DNA of 46,544 bases, from NCBI GenBank assembly GCA_947175515.1, contig CAMWNA010000003.1:1-46544 (forward strand), in the 5' to 3' direction. A model generated the notes under the pieces. It saw only the letters and a program-made list of their open reading frames with translations. It made no database searches and was not told where the DNA came from. The position numbers and the translations under genes were made by a program. The DNA comes from an uncultured Clostridia bacterium. Its GTDB lineage: Bacteria > Bacillota > Clostridia > Christensenellales > Borkfalkiaceae. This document shows positions 17,786 through 23,773 of the stretch, piece after piece; the first letter of the stretch is position 1, and each line of letters opens with the position of its first letter.

Positions 17786-17852
17786 ATAAAAAGTAAATCC
17801 GAACCACTCACTTGTTACAAGTAAACAATTCGGATTATACTCTTTTGGTGCA
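17786..17852. repeat. 67-bp direct repeat, right copy
   Basis: Partner of 10692-10758. Here the tRNA-end sequence continues past TGCACCA into a T-arm (17853-17873). The 250 bases from the XRE promoter to this repeat carry a small GGCGG/CCGCC hairpin (17754-17768) and no gene that I can see. Confidence 0.85.
17788..17836 (-). terminator. tRNA-type terminator hairpin in right repeat
   Basis: On the minus strand, stem AATCCGAA/TTCGGATT with an inner ACTTGT/ACAAGT helix and a TTTTT tail. It is the same structure as in the left repeat, with a compensatory G-C pair. Confidence 0.7.
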
Positions 17853-17873
17853 CCTTCAGGGACTCGAACCCTT
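17846..17873 (-). other. tRNA 3'-end fragment / ICE attachment site
   Basis: On the minus strand the T-loop block GGGTTCGAGTCCC (17871-17859), then TGAAGG and TGCACCA, give the T-arm, acceptor 3' strand and CCA end of a tRNA. The 5' two-thirds is absent, so this is a fragment. An acceptor strand pairing with 5'-GCACCTT fits Clostridia tRNA-Lys from memory. This is the classic 3'-fragment left at one end of a tRNA-integrated element. The orientation means the element lies at higher coordinates. Confidence 0.75.
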
Positions 17874-17971
17874 TTAAGCAATATTAACGAAGCATTTTGC
17901 GCAAAAATGGTGCCAAAATGCCCCGTTTTTTGCTTATTTTTTAAATGGTTTTATCCATAAAAGTGCAGGTT

Positions 17972-18039
17972 TTGTCGCATAAATTGTCGCATATTTCTTG
18001 ACATTATAACCAGTCTTAACTTCGACATTATTATAACCA
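17972..18039. repeat. Probable integrase arm-type direct repeats
   Basis: TTGTCGCATA occurs at 17972-17981 and 17984-17993. TTGACATTATAACCA (17998-18012) and the related TCGACATTATTATAACCA (18022-18039) form a second pair. They lie between the tRNA fragment and the integrase stop, where tyrosine-integrase arm sites are expected. An inverted pair GCATTTT/AAAATGC (17892-17921) lies nearer the core. Confidence 0.5.
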
Positions 18040-18061
18040 AAGCAAAGGCTTTTGTCAATGA

Positions 18062-19282
18062 TTAATAGTCCAGCTTCTCAGCTTCCTTCAGAAAGAACTC
18101 ATCAGGTAGGTCTGCATAAGCTTTGCGGAGCTTATCAATATTATGTCCCATCCAGAACGCACGAGCAATGTTTGCTACATGGTACGTTTCACACCGCGTG
18201 TCGAACGTCGTTCTTAAATCGTATAATTTGTGAGTGGGACAGAAAGCGACCAATTTCTCACGTAAATATTTCTTATTCGGAAAGTATAGTTCCGATGTTC
18301 CTTTCAATATCTTTTTCAATCTCGGTATGATAGGTATGTATTTGTAAATGACCTTCTTTGAGTGCTGCTTTCTGCATTCGGCTTTGATGAAATCGCCTTC
18401 AATAGTGGCGGTGCGATATTCGCAAGGCCGAATTCCAGTATATAACGCTACGGCTATTGGTATAAGATATTTCGGGTTATCCTTTAAACCCTCAATCAAA
18501 GTGTTCTCTTCTTCAATAGTTAGCGCTACGCCATGTTCGCTTTCGTAACTTTCGACAATTACAAGGCGGCACGGATTCCGAGGCAATAAGCCTTGGTCGA
18601 CCGCATTTGTAAATATACAGCTTAACAACGATTTTAATTCTTTTGCAGTTTTCATTTTATCGTTGTCAACGTAATCGTCGATGTAGTCTTGAATCATATC
18701 GCTATCGATTTCCTTCAACGGTAATGATTTAAAATAAGGCTGCAAGTGATTTTTGTAGCGGTACATGTCATTTGTAAAGGTAGATTCTTTTACCAGCCGT
18801 ATGCGGTATTTATCAAAGTAGAAGGTTGCGAACTCGTGAAAGGTTGCGGGAACCTTAGGAAAGTCTTTGCGCTTATCTGCGATATTGACTTCGATTATAA
18901 ATTTTGATTTTGCTTTTTCAAGGTCATTGCTTGATACATAAATATTGTATCCGTCGCGCCGATAGCGCAACTCATAATTTGTATTACGTTTCCCGCTTGC
19001 TCGTTTGTATGCGTGTACTAAACATCCGGCTAAACGGAAAACCTTTCTAAATCTTGTCGGCATTTGTGAAATCTCCTTTTTAGTGAATTTCACAAAACCA
19101 TAGGTTACGGTTACATTTTGAATTTCGGGCCCTTTATTAAGCTCAAATTCATTGACTGCCTCTCGCTGCATGGCAGCCAGTTCTTCGGAAACCTTTTCGA
19201 TTTCCTCCTTGTTGTGTTCTCTGTCTAAGCTCAGCATCATAAGCTTTGAGCTGAGATAGAGCATTTTTTCCGATGTGTTCAT
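18062..19282 (-). CDS. int: Tyrosine-family integrase of the ICE
   Basis: 406 residues from ATG at 19282, chosen because AAGGAGG lies 9 bases upstream; a longer reading frame back to 19357 has no such signal. An N-terminal arm-binding region and a SAM-like core-binding domain (about 150-240, 'TFHEFATFYFDKY') precede the catalytic domain. Catalytic residues are Arg285 ('TGIRPCEYR'), Arg357 in 'YDLRTTF', His380 ('WMGHN') and nucleophile Tyr389 ('KAYAD'). The box II His usually found three residues before the second Arg is Tyr354 here. It is encoded next to its attachment site, facing it, downstream of an XRE regulator on the same strand. Confidence 0.93.
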   Translation of the reverse strand: MNTSEKMLYLSSKLMMLSLDREHNKEEIEKVSEELAAMQREAVNEFELNKGPEIQNVTVTYGFVKFTKKEISQMPTRFRKVFRLAGCLVHAYKRASGKRNTNYELRYRRDGYNIYVSSNDLEKAKSKFIIEVNIADKRKDFPKVPATFHEFATFYFDKYRIRLVKESTFTNDMYRYKNHLQPYFKSLPLKEIDSDMIQDYIDDYVDNDKMKTAKELKSLLSCIFTNAVDQGLLPRNPCRLVIVESYESEHGVALTIEEENTLIEGLKDNPKYLIPIAVALYTGIRPCEYRTATIEGDFIKAECRKQHSKKVIYKYIPIIPRLKKILKGTSELYFPNKKYLREKLVAFCPTHKLYDLRTTFDTRCETYHVANIARAFWMGHNIDKLRKAYADLPDEFFLKEAEKLDY

Positions 19283-19390
19283 TCCAATGAACCTCCTTAA
19301 AGTTTTCACCGTAATGGTGTGCTTTAAGGTTAAGGGAGAACACAAAGAAAAAATCAATTGTTTTTGAGGGGTTATTTTTAATTACTTTTT

Positions 19391-19750
19391 TTATATTTTT
19401 ATATCTAGCATATTTTTCATCATTGTAATCACGGATTTTTGCGTTTCAATTCCGTATTTTTTGCCTATTTCTCTAAACAAATAAAGCATATCGTCTTCCA
19501 ACGGCGTTATGCTTTCTTTTTTTGTTTCGGACAATCCTAACGCGCGTTCCTCGGGAGTAATCTTATCTCGCCCCAAAAGATAGTCGGTTGATACTCTAAA
19601 AAAATCGGCTATCTTTAGAACTGTGCTTATGTCTGGTTCGCGTCCGCCAGTTTCGTATAATGACACCGTGCTCTCGGCTAAATCAAGTTTGGCGCCGAGC
19701 TCGCGCATCGTCAGATTGCTTTCTTTGCGTAGCTCTCTAATTCTGTTCAT
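19391..19750 (-). CDS. XRE-family repressor (leftward arm of ICE switch)
   Basis: 119 residues. The N-terminal HTH_3 (about 4-60) contains 'NLTMRELGAKLDLAESTVSLYETGGREPDISTV' elements, split here into the helix pair 'TMRELGAKLDL' and 'AESTVSLYETG'. 'VSTDYLLGRD' follows. The short helical C-terminus is probably for dimerisation. It is transcribed leftward toward the integrase, divergent from a Cro-like gene across three operators, the arrangement of an ICE or phage lysogeny switch (ImmR-like). The start follows AAGGAG. It probably represses both its own promoter and the rightward one. Confidence 0.9.
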   Translation of the reverse strand: MNRIRELRKESNLTMRELGAKLDLAESTVSLYETGGREPDISTVLKIADFFRVSTDYLLGRDKITPEERALGLSETKKESITPLEDDMLYLFREIGKKYGIETQKSVITMMKNMLDIKI

Positions 19751-19777
19751 ATAGGCTCCTTATTTTTTATTAATGGA

Positions 19778-19885
19778 ATTGTAGAAGTTTACACATTGCA
19801 AAGTCAATCTCAAAACAAAAAACTTGACAAAATGTAAAGTTCTTGTGTTTAATAACTTGACAGAATGCAAAGTTACTGTTATAAT
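19778..19885. promoter_or_regulatory. Divergent promoters with three 19-bp operators
   Basis: Operators are near-palindromes of two 8-bp arms around 3 bases: 19786-19804, 19822-19840 and 19855-19873 (arms like ACTTGACA and TGCAAAGT). The rightward promoter is consensus, TTGACA (19857-19862), 17 bp, TATAAT (19880-19885), with operator 3 covering the -35. The leftward promoter is TTGACT (19807-19802), 18 bp, TACAAT (19783-19778), with operator 1 between its boxes. Inverted half-sites ACTTTGCA recur at 19895 and, inside the Cro-like gene, at 19982. Confidence 0.85.
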
Positions 19886-19919
19886 CAAAGAAAAACTTTG
19901 CAAATCGTGAGGTTCACTT

Positions 19920-20102
19920 ATGAGTAAACTTAAAGAATTAAGATTAGAAAAAGACCTAACTCAGAAGCAAGTGGCAACTGAACTTTGCATTTCAGAAAGT
20001 ACAGTTTGTAAGTATGAAAAGGGTGAAAGAAAACCCAATATTGAAATTTTGAAGAAATACGCATCTATTTTCAGCGTTACTATTGATGAGCTTGTTTACT
20101 GA
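19920..20102 (+). CDS. Cro-like XRE regulator
   Basis: 60 residues made almost entirely of an HTH_3 domain: 'LRLEKDLTQKQVATELCIS', recognition helix 'ESTVCKYEKGERKPNIE', ending 'FSVTIDELVY'. It is first gene rightward from the consensus promoter at 19857-19885, and the start follows GTGAGG. Its position and size fit a Cro-type regulator opposing the divergent repressor. Its stop codon is immediately followed by the first TGTNNNNACA array. Confidence 0.88.
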   Translation: MSKLKELRLEKDLTQKQVATELCISESTVCKYEKGERKPNIEILKKYASIFSVTIDELVY

Positions 20103-20104
20103 AT

Positions 20105-20140
20105 TGTCAGTACAAAATGTAATGACAATTTGTAATGACA
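20105..20140. repeat. TGTNNNNACA array 1
   Basis: Three 10-bp units at 20105, 20118 and 20131 (one inverted, two direct), separated by 3 A/T bases, giving an exact 13-bp period. They sit between the Cro-like gene and the MORN gene, just before its ribosome binding site. A single further unit is at 21199-21208, at the end of the MORN gene. Confidence 0.7.
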
Positions 20141-20168
20141 AATTATAAAAACATATAAGGAGAACGAT

Positions 20169-21197
20169 ATGGCAAACGAAATTGCAAAGCTTAAACCCTT
20201 GCAAGAGCCTGGAGAGGTAATAGAATCCGAAACTGATGCGAAGTACGAAGTATACAAAGCTGACGGCTTATACGAGTATTCTTTGCAGGCGAACGGCAAG
20301 CCAAATAAAGCGCATGCAAGAATAACCTACACACACGGTGATATTTATGACGGCAACCTGAAGCACGGCAAGTATTCTGGGCTTGGCAGTTACCAATGGA
20401 AAGACGGTGGATTTTATGAAGGTAATTTCTCCGGCGGAAAGTTAAACGGCACAGGCAAATATGCAGCACCAAACGGCGACGTCTATGAAGGCAACTTTAA
20501 AAACAATAAGTATAACGGCGAAGGTAAGTACACTTGGGAAGATGGAAGTTCGTTTGAGGGTACCTTTAAAAACGGCCAAATGCAGAGCGGAAGATACATT
20601 GATGCGGACGGTAATGTTTATGATTGTAAGTTTACATACAAGCTCAACGGTGAACGCAAGAACGGCAGCATCAGATTAGTTCGTTTTGCAGAGAAAGAAC
20701 CGCCTAAAAACGAGAACACAGAAAAAAAAGAAACCAAGGAAAAGAAGGAAAATAAGGTCTCAAAGGAAGCCAAGGAAACTTCGAAAGATGCGGATAAAGA
20801 CGCTCCTAAAAATGATAAAGCCGAAACGAAGAAAGCCGCAGTGTCGCGCGTTAATAAAAACGGTTTAACAAGTAAAGATACAAAGCTCATTACCATAATT
20901 CGAAATTCTAAACGCGGCGCTGAATTTAAAAATCTGTATACCGGCGCATCAGGAAAAAGCGAAAGAGCTGAAAAAGATTTAATAGCCATTTTGAATTTTT
21001 TTACTAATTCAGATGCAGCACAGATACAGCGCATATTTAAGTCTTCGAAAATCTACGACGCATCAAAGGGCGACGAACGTCTGACTGATATGGTAACTGG
21101 AATTATAAAGCGCAGCAATGATTTTGTACATAGCACAAAATCAGCCGCAACGGGCCGTCAGAGCTCGGCCAGCGCTGTTAACGGTGCGGCGAGATAA
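20169..21197 (+). CDS. MORN-repeat protein with NrS-1-polymerase-type HBD domain
   Basis: 342 residues. Five MORN-type repeats (about 57-155: 'IYDGNL', 'FYEGNF', 'VYEGNF', 'SFEGTF', 'VYDCKF', each with trailing 'GKYxGxGxY') make a beta-hairpin scaffold. A Lys/Glu-rich linker follows (about 178-232). The C-terminal helical domain (about 238-318, 'IIRNSKRGAEFKNLYTG', 'FFTNSDAAQIQRIFKSS') is clearly related to the C-terminus of the 1938-residue PrimPol polyvalent protein and resembles the helix-bundle domain that follows PrimPol in NrS-1-type polymerases. I infer a docking or replication-associated role. The start follows AAGGAG. Confidence 0.8.
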   Translation: MANEIAKLKPLQEPGEVIESETDAKYEVYKADGLYEYSLQANGKPNKAHARITYTHGDIYDGNLKHGKYSGLGSYQWKDGGFYEGNFSGGKLNGTGKYAAPNGDVYEGNFKNNKYNGEGKYTWEDGSSFEGTFKNGQMQSGRYIDADGNVYDCKFTYKLNGERKNGSIRLVRFAEKEPPKNENTEKKETKEKKENKVSKEAKETSKDADKDAPKNDKAETKKAAVSRVNKNGLTSKDTKLITIIRNSKRGAEFKNLYTGASGKSERAEKDLIAILNFFTNSDAAQIQRIFKSSKIYDASKGDERLTDMVTGIIKRSNDFVHSTKSAATGRQSSASAVNGAAR

Positions 21198-21312
21198 ATG
21201 TCAGTACAAAATCCCCAAAAAGCGTTACAAAGATTTCATCAGAAGATTAACGGAAGAGCCGGAGGAAGAACCATTCAAAGAATTTGCAGAAAATCAAGAT
21301 AAAAATAGTTAA
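21184..21312 (+). CDS. Possible small acidic-tailed ORF overlapping the MORN gene end
   Basis: A 42-residue frame from GTG 21184, basic first ('KIPKKRYKDFIRRL') then acidic ('TEEPEEEPFKEFAENQD'). The composition looks protein-like, but it has no clear ribosome binding site, its start is uncertain and it overlaps the end of the MORN gene. An alternative 34-residue frame starts at ATG 21198. Confidence 0.2.
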   Translation: MRRDKCQYKIPKKRYKDFIRRLTEEPEEEPFKEFAENQDKNS

Positions 21313-21349
21313 GAAAACACGAAATAAAATTTATTACAAAAAAATGATA

Positions 21350-21372
21350 TGTACTGACAAATTGTCAGTACA
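21350..21372. repeat. TGTNNNNACA array 2 (perfect palindrome)
   Basis: TGTACTGACA (21350-21359) and its exact reverse complement TGTCAGTACA (21363-21372) are separated by 3 bases. It lies directly before the tRNA-like element in the leader of the parA operon. Confidence 0.75.
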
Positions 21373-21378
21373 TAGATA

Positions 21379-21435
21379 TGCCGAGCTGGAAGCTACCTTA
21401 ACAGGGAGAGTGGTTCGATTCCGTTCATCGGCACA
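21379..21435 (+). ncRNA. Short tRNA-like element in the parA leader
   Basis: TGCCGA (21379-21384) pairs with TCGGCA (21428-21433) as an acceptor-like stem. A T-arm-like hairpin with the loop TTCGATT sits in the expected place, and two 3-bp hairpins (GCT/AGC and CCT/AGG) could stand for D and anticodon arms. At 57 bases it is too short for a normal tRNA and no anticodon loop of 7 is possible. It may be a structured leader or a mimic. Confidence 0.35.
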
Positions 21436-21511
21436 TTTTACCTATCGGCTCCATCGCTGCCTAAAAAACGGCGGTGGGGTTGGATAGGTAGCAAAGTAGG
21501 TAGGTAAAATG
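21434..21511 (+). promoter_or_regulatory. Mutually exclusive RNA hairpins masking a start codon
   Basis: The strand 21434-21444 (CATTTTACCTA) is the exact complement of 21501-21511, which contains the ribosome binding site end and the ATG of the next gene (11 bp). An overlapping strand 21439-21446 (TACCTATC) pairs perfectly with 21483-21490 (8 bp), extended inside by GCC/GGC pairings. The two helices share bases, so only one can form. Confidence 0.5.
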
Positions 21512-21730
21512 AAAAACTATTATGCAAAACGAAACGGAACCTGTTACGCGTTTCAATCCATGCAACTCCGCAACCTTGCGGTGTATGCAGATGAGTTTGA
21601 ACCGCTGAACCGTGCGGATGCTATGAAACAGTTTGGCTATACTGACAGCTGTTCCATGCGTGTAATAAAGTGCACGTCGATTTCTTCAAAAGAAGATTTA
21701 CTCCGTATTACTTCGGAGGTAAAGAAATGA
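21509..21730 (+). CDS. Small hypothetical protein coupled to parA
   Basis: 73 residues, no recognised domain. It has an aromatic-rich N-terminus ('KNYYAKRNGTCYAF') and a mixed alpha/beta pattern, with no membrane segment. The ribosome binding site AGGTAGG is 5 bases before ATG and lies within a potential masking hairpin. Its stop overlaps the parA start (ATGA), so translation is probably coupled and regulation of this gene would carry over to parA. Confidence 0.65.
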   Translation: MKNYYAKRNGTCYAFQSMQLRNLAVYADEFEPLNRADAMKQFGYTDSCSMRVIKCTSISSKEDLLRITSEVKK

Positions 21731-22503
21731 AAGTCTTATCACTTGTTAATCAGAAGGGCGGCGTAGCCAAGACGACGACGTCAATAGCCCTTGCAGACTA
21801 TTTCGCCCGTCATGGCAAAAAAACACTGCTTATCGATTTTGACCCTCAGGGCAGCTTAACGACCTCATTCGGCCTTGCAGATGACGCGGACAACCCTAAG
21901 GCGCTTAAGTTCCTCGCGCTCGCGCGCGGCGGTTCTGAAGCGATGCCGCATAAGCTCGCAAAAAACTTATACGTCATTACTTCAGATATTGGTCTTGAAA
22001 AAGCTAATGCATCGTTGATAACGAAGATAGGGAAAGAACGTTATCTGCGCCGTGCCGTCGATGAGCTTAACAAAAAAGAAAAGTTCGATTACGTTATCCT
22101 GGATAGCAACCCGTCATTCTCGCAATTGACGATAAACGTGCTTTATGCAAGCGATAAGGTTCTCGTACCGTTCAAGCCGGAGTTTAACTCGTATAAAGGG
22201 ATAATGCAGCTCTTCGAGAACATCGAAGAACTGAAAGCCTTGCAGCCGAATCTTGCCGTACTTGGCTTTGTTGTAACAATGGCGCGACCCGTCAAGTCGG
22301 CAGAACAGGCTATTGCCGAAATTACCGATTTCGCTAAAGACCAGAGCTGTAGGGTATTCACTCCGGCAATTCGTTTAGCGGTTGCCTGCGCGGATGCACC
22401 GTCGCACCAGAAAAGTATATATTCATATGCTCCTGACTCGAGCGTGGCCCATGACTATGAAATGCTTGGCGCGAACGTGCTTGAAGCTTTGGAGGGCATT
22501 TAA
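21727..22503 (+). CDS. parA: ParA-type partition ATPase
   Basis: 258 residues from ATG 21727, chosen because GGAGGT lies 7 bases upstream and the ParA fold begins at once ('MKVLSLVNQKGGVAKTT'). The deviant Walker A is K10-T16 with both lysines. 'LLIDFDPQGSL' (Walker A') and 'YVILDSNPS' (Walker B) are present. It drives positioning or stable inheritance of the circular or replicating form of the element, with a centromere-binding partner. The next gene begins directly after its stop and encodes a ribbon-helix-helix protein, the usual partner type for small ParA systems. Confidence 0.93.
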   Translation: MKVLSLVNQKGGVAKTTTSIALADYFARHGKKTLLIDFDPQGSLTTSFGLADDADNPKALKFLALARGGSEAMPHKLAKNLYVITSDIGLEKANASLITKIGKERYLRRAVDELNKKEKFDYVILDSNPSFSQLTINVLYASDKVLVPFKPEFNSYKGIMQLFENIEELKALQPNLAVLGFVVTMARPVKSAEQAIAEITDFAKDQSCRVFTPAIRLAVACADAPSHQKSIYSYAPDSSVAHDYEMLGANVLEALEGI

Positions 22504-22737
22504 ATGGCACTTGGCAGTTTAGGCCTTTCGGACTTTAAGCCCAAAGCATCGAAGACGGCGGAAAGTCTTCTAACGGTTATTCCAATTCAAGAACACAAGA
22601 AAGATGAGACGATACAACTTCGTGTGGACTACGATGTACACCAAACGTTTAAGGAAATCTGTGATGTGCACGGTAAAAAAATGTCAGTAGTTTTACGAGC
22701 ATACATAGACAGCGTTATATCGGCAGGACGGCTATAA
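22504..22737 (+). CDS. Ribbon-helix-helix protein, probable ParA partner
   Basis: 77 residues. A flexible basic N-terminus (1-35) is followed by an RHH fold (about 36-74): strand 'ETIQLRVDYDVH', helix 'QTFKEICDVHG' and helix 'KMSVVLRAYIDSVI'. This matches the ParG/Omega layout, in which the tail stimulates ParA and the RHH binds the centromere. It starts right after the parA stop with GGAGG inside the parA end. Its DNA target is unknown; the TGTNNNNACA or GAGAACACA repeats are candidates. Confidence 0.75.
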   Translation: MALGSLGLSDFKPKASKTAESLLTVIPIQEHKKDETIQLRVDYDVHQTFKEICDVHGKKMSVVLRAYIDSVISAGRL

Positions 22738-22740
22738 ATA

Positions 22741-23256
22741 ATGAAAAATAAATACTATAAAGGCTTGGTAGATGATGAACCTAAAACATGGGTATATGGC
22801 ACCTTATCATCAAACAACAGCATATTTCAAGCTTATGAGCCTTCAAAGGGAAATTGCGGTATAGGAATTTTTTCGGTTGTCCCTAATTCAATCACAGAGA
22901 TTACCGAGGAGCAGTACGCTGAAGAGTTTGCAAAAGCAAGTAATCAGATTTGCGGAATTGTAAGGTCTGTAACCTCTGATGGACGAATTTGCGTACCGTC
23001 GGAGTTCAGACATAGAGCTGGAATTAAAACTGCAGGGAAAGTGGAGTTGTTTTTGACTTTAATGAAAGAAGTGATCATCTGCACATCAGAAAATAATACC
23101 AGAGACTTTGTCGGTATAGAACGTCCAGTTGCAGAAAACGGGCAAATTTCAATTCCAGTCGAATATCGCAAAGCGATAGGATTAGGTGTAGGCAATAAAG
23201 CTGAAGTTTTTCTAAATGCACAGAACGAAATAATAATCAAAACTTTAAAAACTTAA
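22741..23256 (+). CDS. Protein with two tandem AbrB/SpoVT-like domains
   Basis: 171 residues. The first 80 have no known domain. They are followed by two swapped-hairpin AbrB-type repeats: about 81-119 ('GIVRSVTSDGRICVPSEFRHRAGI...') and about 125-168 ('GIERPVAENGQISIPVEYRKAIGL...EIIIK'). AbrB-like domains normally pair between two chains, so carrying both in one chain suggests an intramolecular DNA-binding unit. It is the third gene of the parA operon and is probably a regulator. The ribosome binding site is AGGACGG. Confidence 0.75.
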   Translation: MKNKYYKGLVDDEPKTWVYGTLSSNNSIFQAYEPSKGNCGIGIFSVVPNSITEITEEQYAEEFAKASNQICGIVRSVTSDGRICVPSEFRHRAGIKTAGKVELFLTLMKEVIICTSENNTRDFVGIERPVAENGQISIPVEYRKAIGLGVGNKAEVFLNAQNEIIIKTLKT

Positions 23257-23257
23257 T

Positions 23258-23280
23258 TGTCATTACAAAACGTAATGACA
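23258..23280. repeat. TGTNNNNACA array 3
   Basis: TGTCATTACA (23258-23267), AAA, then CGTAATGACA (23271-23280): an inverted pair with 13-bp phasing between the AbrB-like gene and ssb. Confidence 0.7.
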
Positions 23281-23303
23281 AAATAAATAAAACGGAGGAA
23301 ACT

Positions 23304-23690
23304 ATGAACAAAGTATTTCTGATAGGAAACTTAACCAAAGATCCCGAATTGACGGAAACGTCTGCCGGTGTTGCATTATGCCGCTTTTCTATAGCGGTGA
23401 ACAGAAGCTACGTCGGCGCTAATAACGAACGTAAGACCGATTTCTTCAACTGTGTTGCCTGGCGCGGCCTTGGCGAGAACATCGCCAAATACACTTCGAA
23501 GGGCGACAAGGTGGCGGTTAACGGCTCGTTCGAGCAGGACAACTACGAAGACGCACAAGGAGTTAAGCGCACTTCATACACACTTGTTGTGCGTGATATA
23601 GAGTTTTTGACATCGCATAATTCACAATCAGACAAGGATGTAGATAAAAAGCTACAACCTGTAACTGAAGATACTGATATTCCTTTCTAA
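23304..23690 (+). CDS. ssb: Single-stranded DNA-binding protein
   Basis: 128 residues. The N-terminal OB fold (about 1-105) carries 'MNKVFLIGNLTKDPEL' and 'FFNCVAWRGLGENIAKY'. A short linker and the acidic partner-binding tip 'DTDIPF' follow. It protects single strands made during conjugative transfer and replication of the element. It is shorter than the chromosomal type, as is common on plasmids and ICEs. The start follows GGAGG. TGTNNNNACA arrays lie on both sides. Confidence 0.96.
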   Translation: MNKVFLIGNLTKDPELTETSAGVALCRFSIAVNRSYVGANNERKTDFFNCVAWRGLGENIAKYTSKGDKVAVNGSFEQDNYEDAQGVKRTSYTLVVRDIEFLTSHNSQSDKDVDKKLQPVTEDTDIPF

Positions 23691-23707
23691 TCAAACCACA
23701 TAGAAAA

Positions 23708-23758
23708 TGTAATGACAAAATGTCCGTACACCGATGTACTTACATTGATGTACGGACA
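23708..23758. repeat. TGTNNNNACA array 4
   Basis: Four units at 23708, 23721, 23735 and 23749 with spacers of 3, 4 and 4 bases. The second and fourth are perfect inverted partners (TGTCCGTACA and TGTACGGACA). They lie between ssb and the replisome-organizer-like gene. Confidence 0.75.
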
Positions 23759-23773
23759 AACCATGGAGTTATC

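Larger units (their letters stand above)
10692..17852. mobile_element. 7.1-kb cargo island between direct repeats (CIME-like)
   Basis: AT-rich island bounded by the 67-bp repeats. It contains an HD-GHKL ATPase gene, an IS3 remnant, a nuclease-STAND NTPase and an XRE regulator. No integrase is inside, but one lies just to the right in the adjacent ICE and uses the same tRNA-end sequence. This is the pattern of a cis-mobilizable element or the residue of an earlier element at the same site. The boundaries are seen in the sequence; the mobility is inferred. Confidence 0.6.

Noticed and set aside
17846-17925. A complete tRNA gene
   Set aside because: Sequence upstream of the T-arm cannot form D and anticodon arms. 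Only 65 bases separate a GCACC match from the CCA end, so it is a fragment.
19283-19357. Upstream start for the integrase
   Set aside because: The extra 25 residues lack a ribosome binding site and read through a GAGAACACA copy; ATG 19282 has AAGGAGG.
20105-23758. CRISPR array
   Set aside because: The repeated units are 10 bp, vary in their centres and have 3-5 bp spacers; no cas genes are present.
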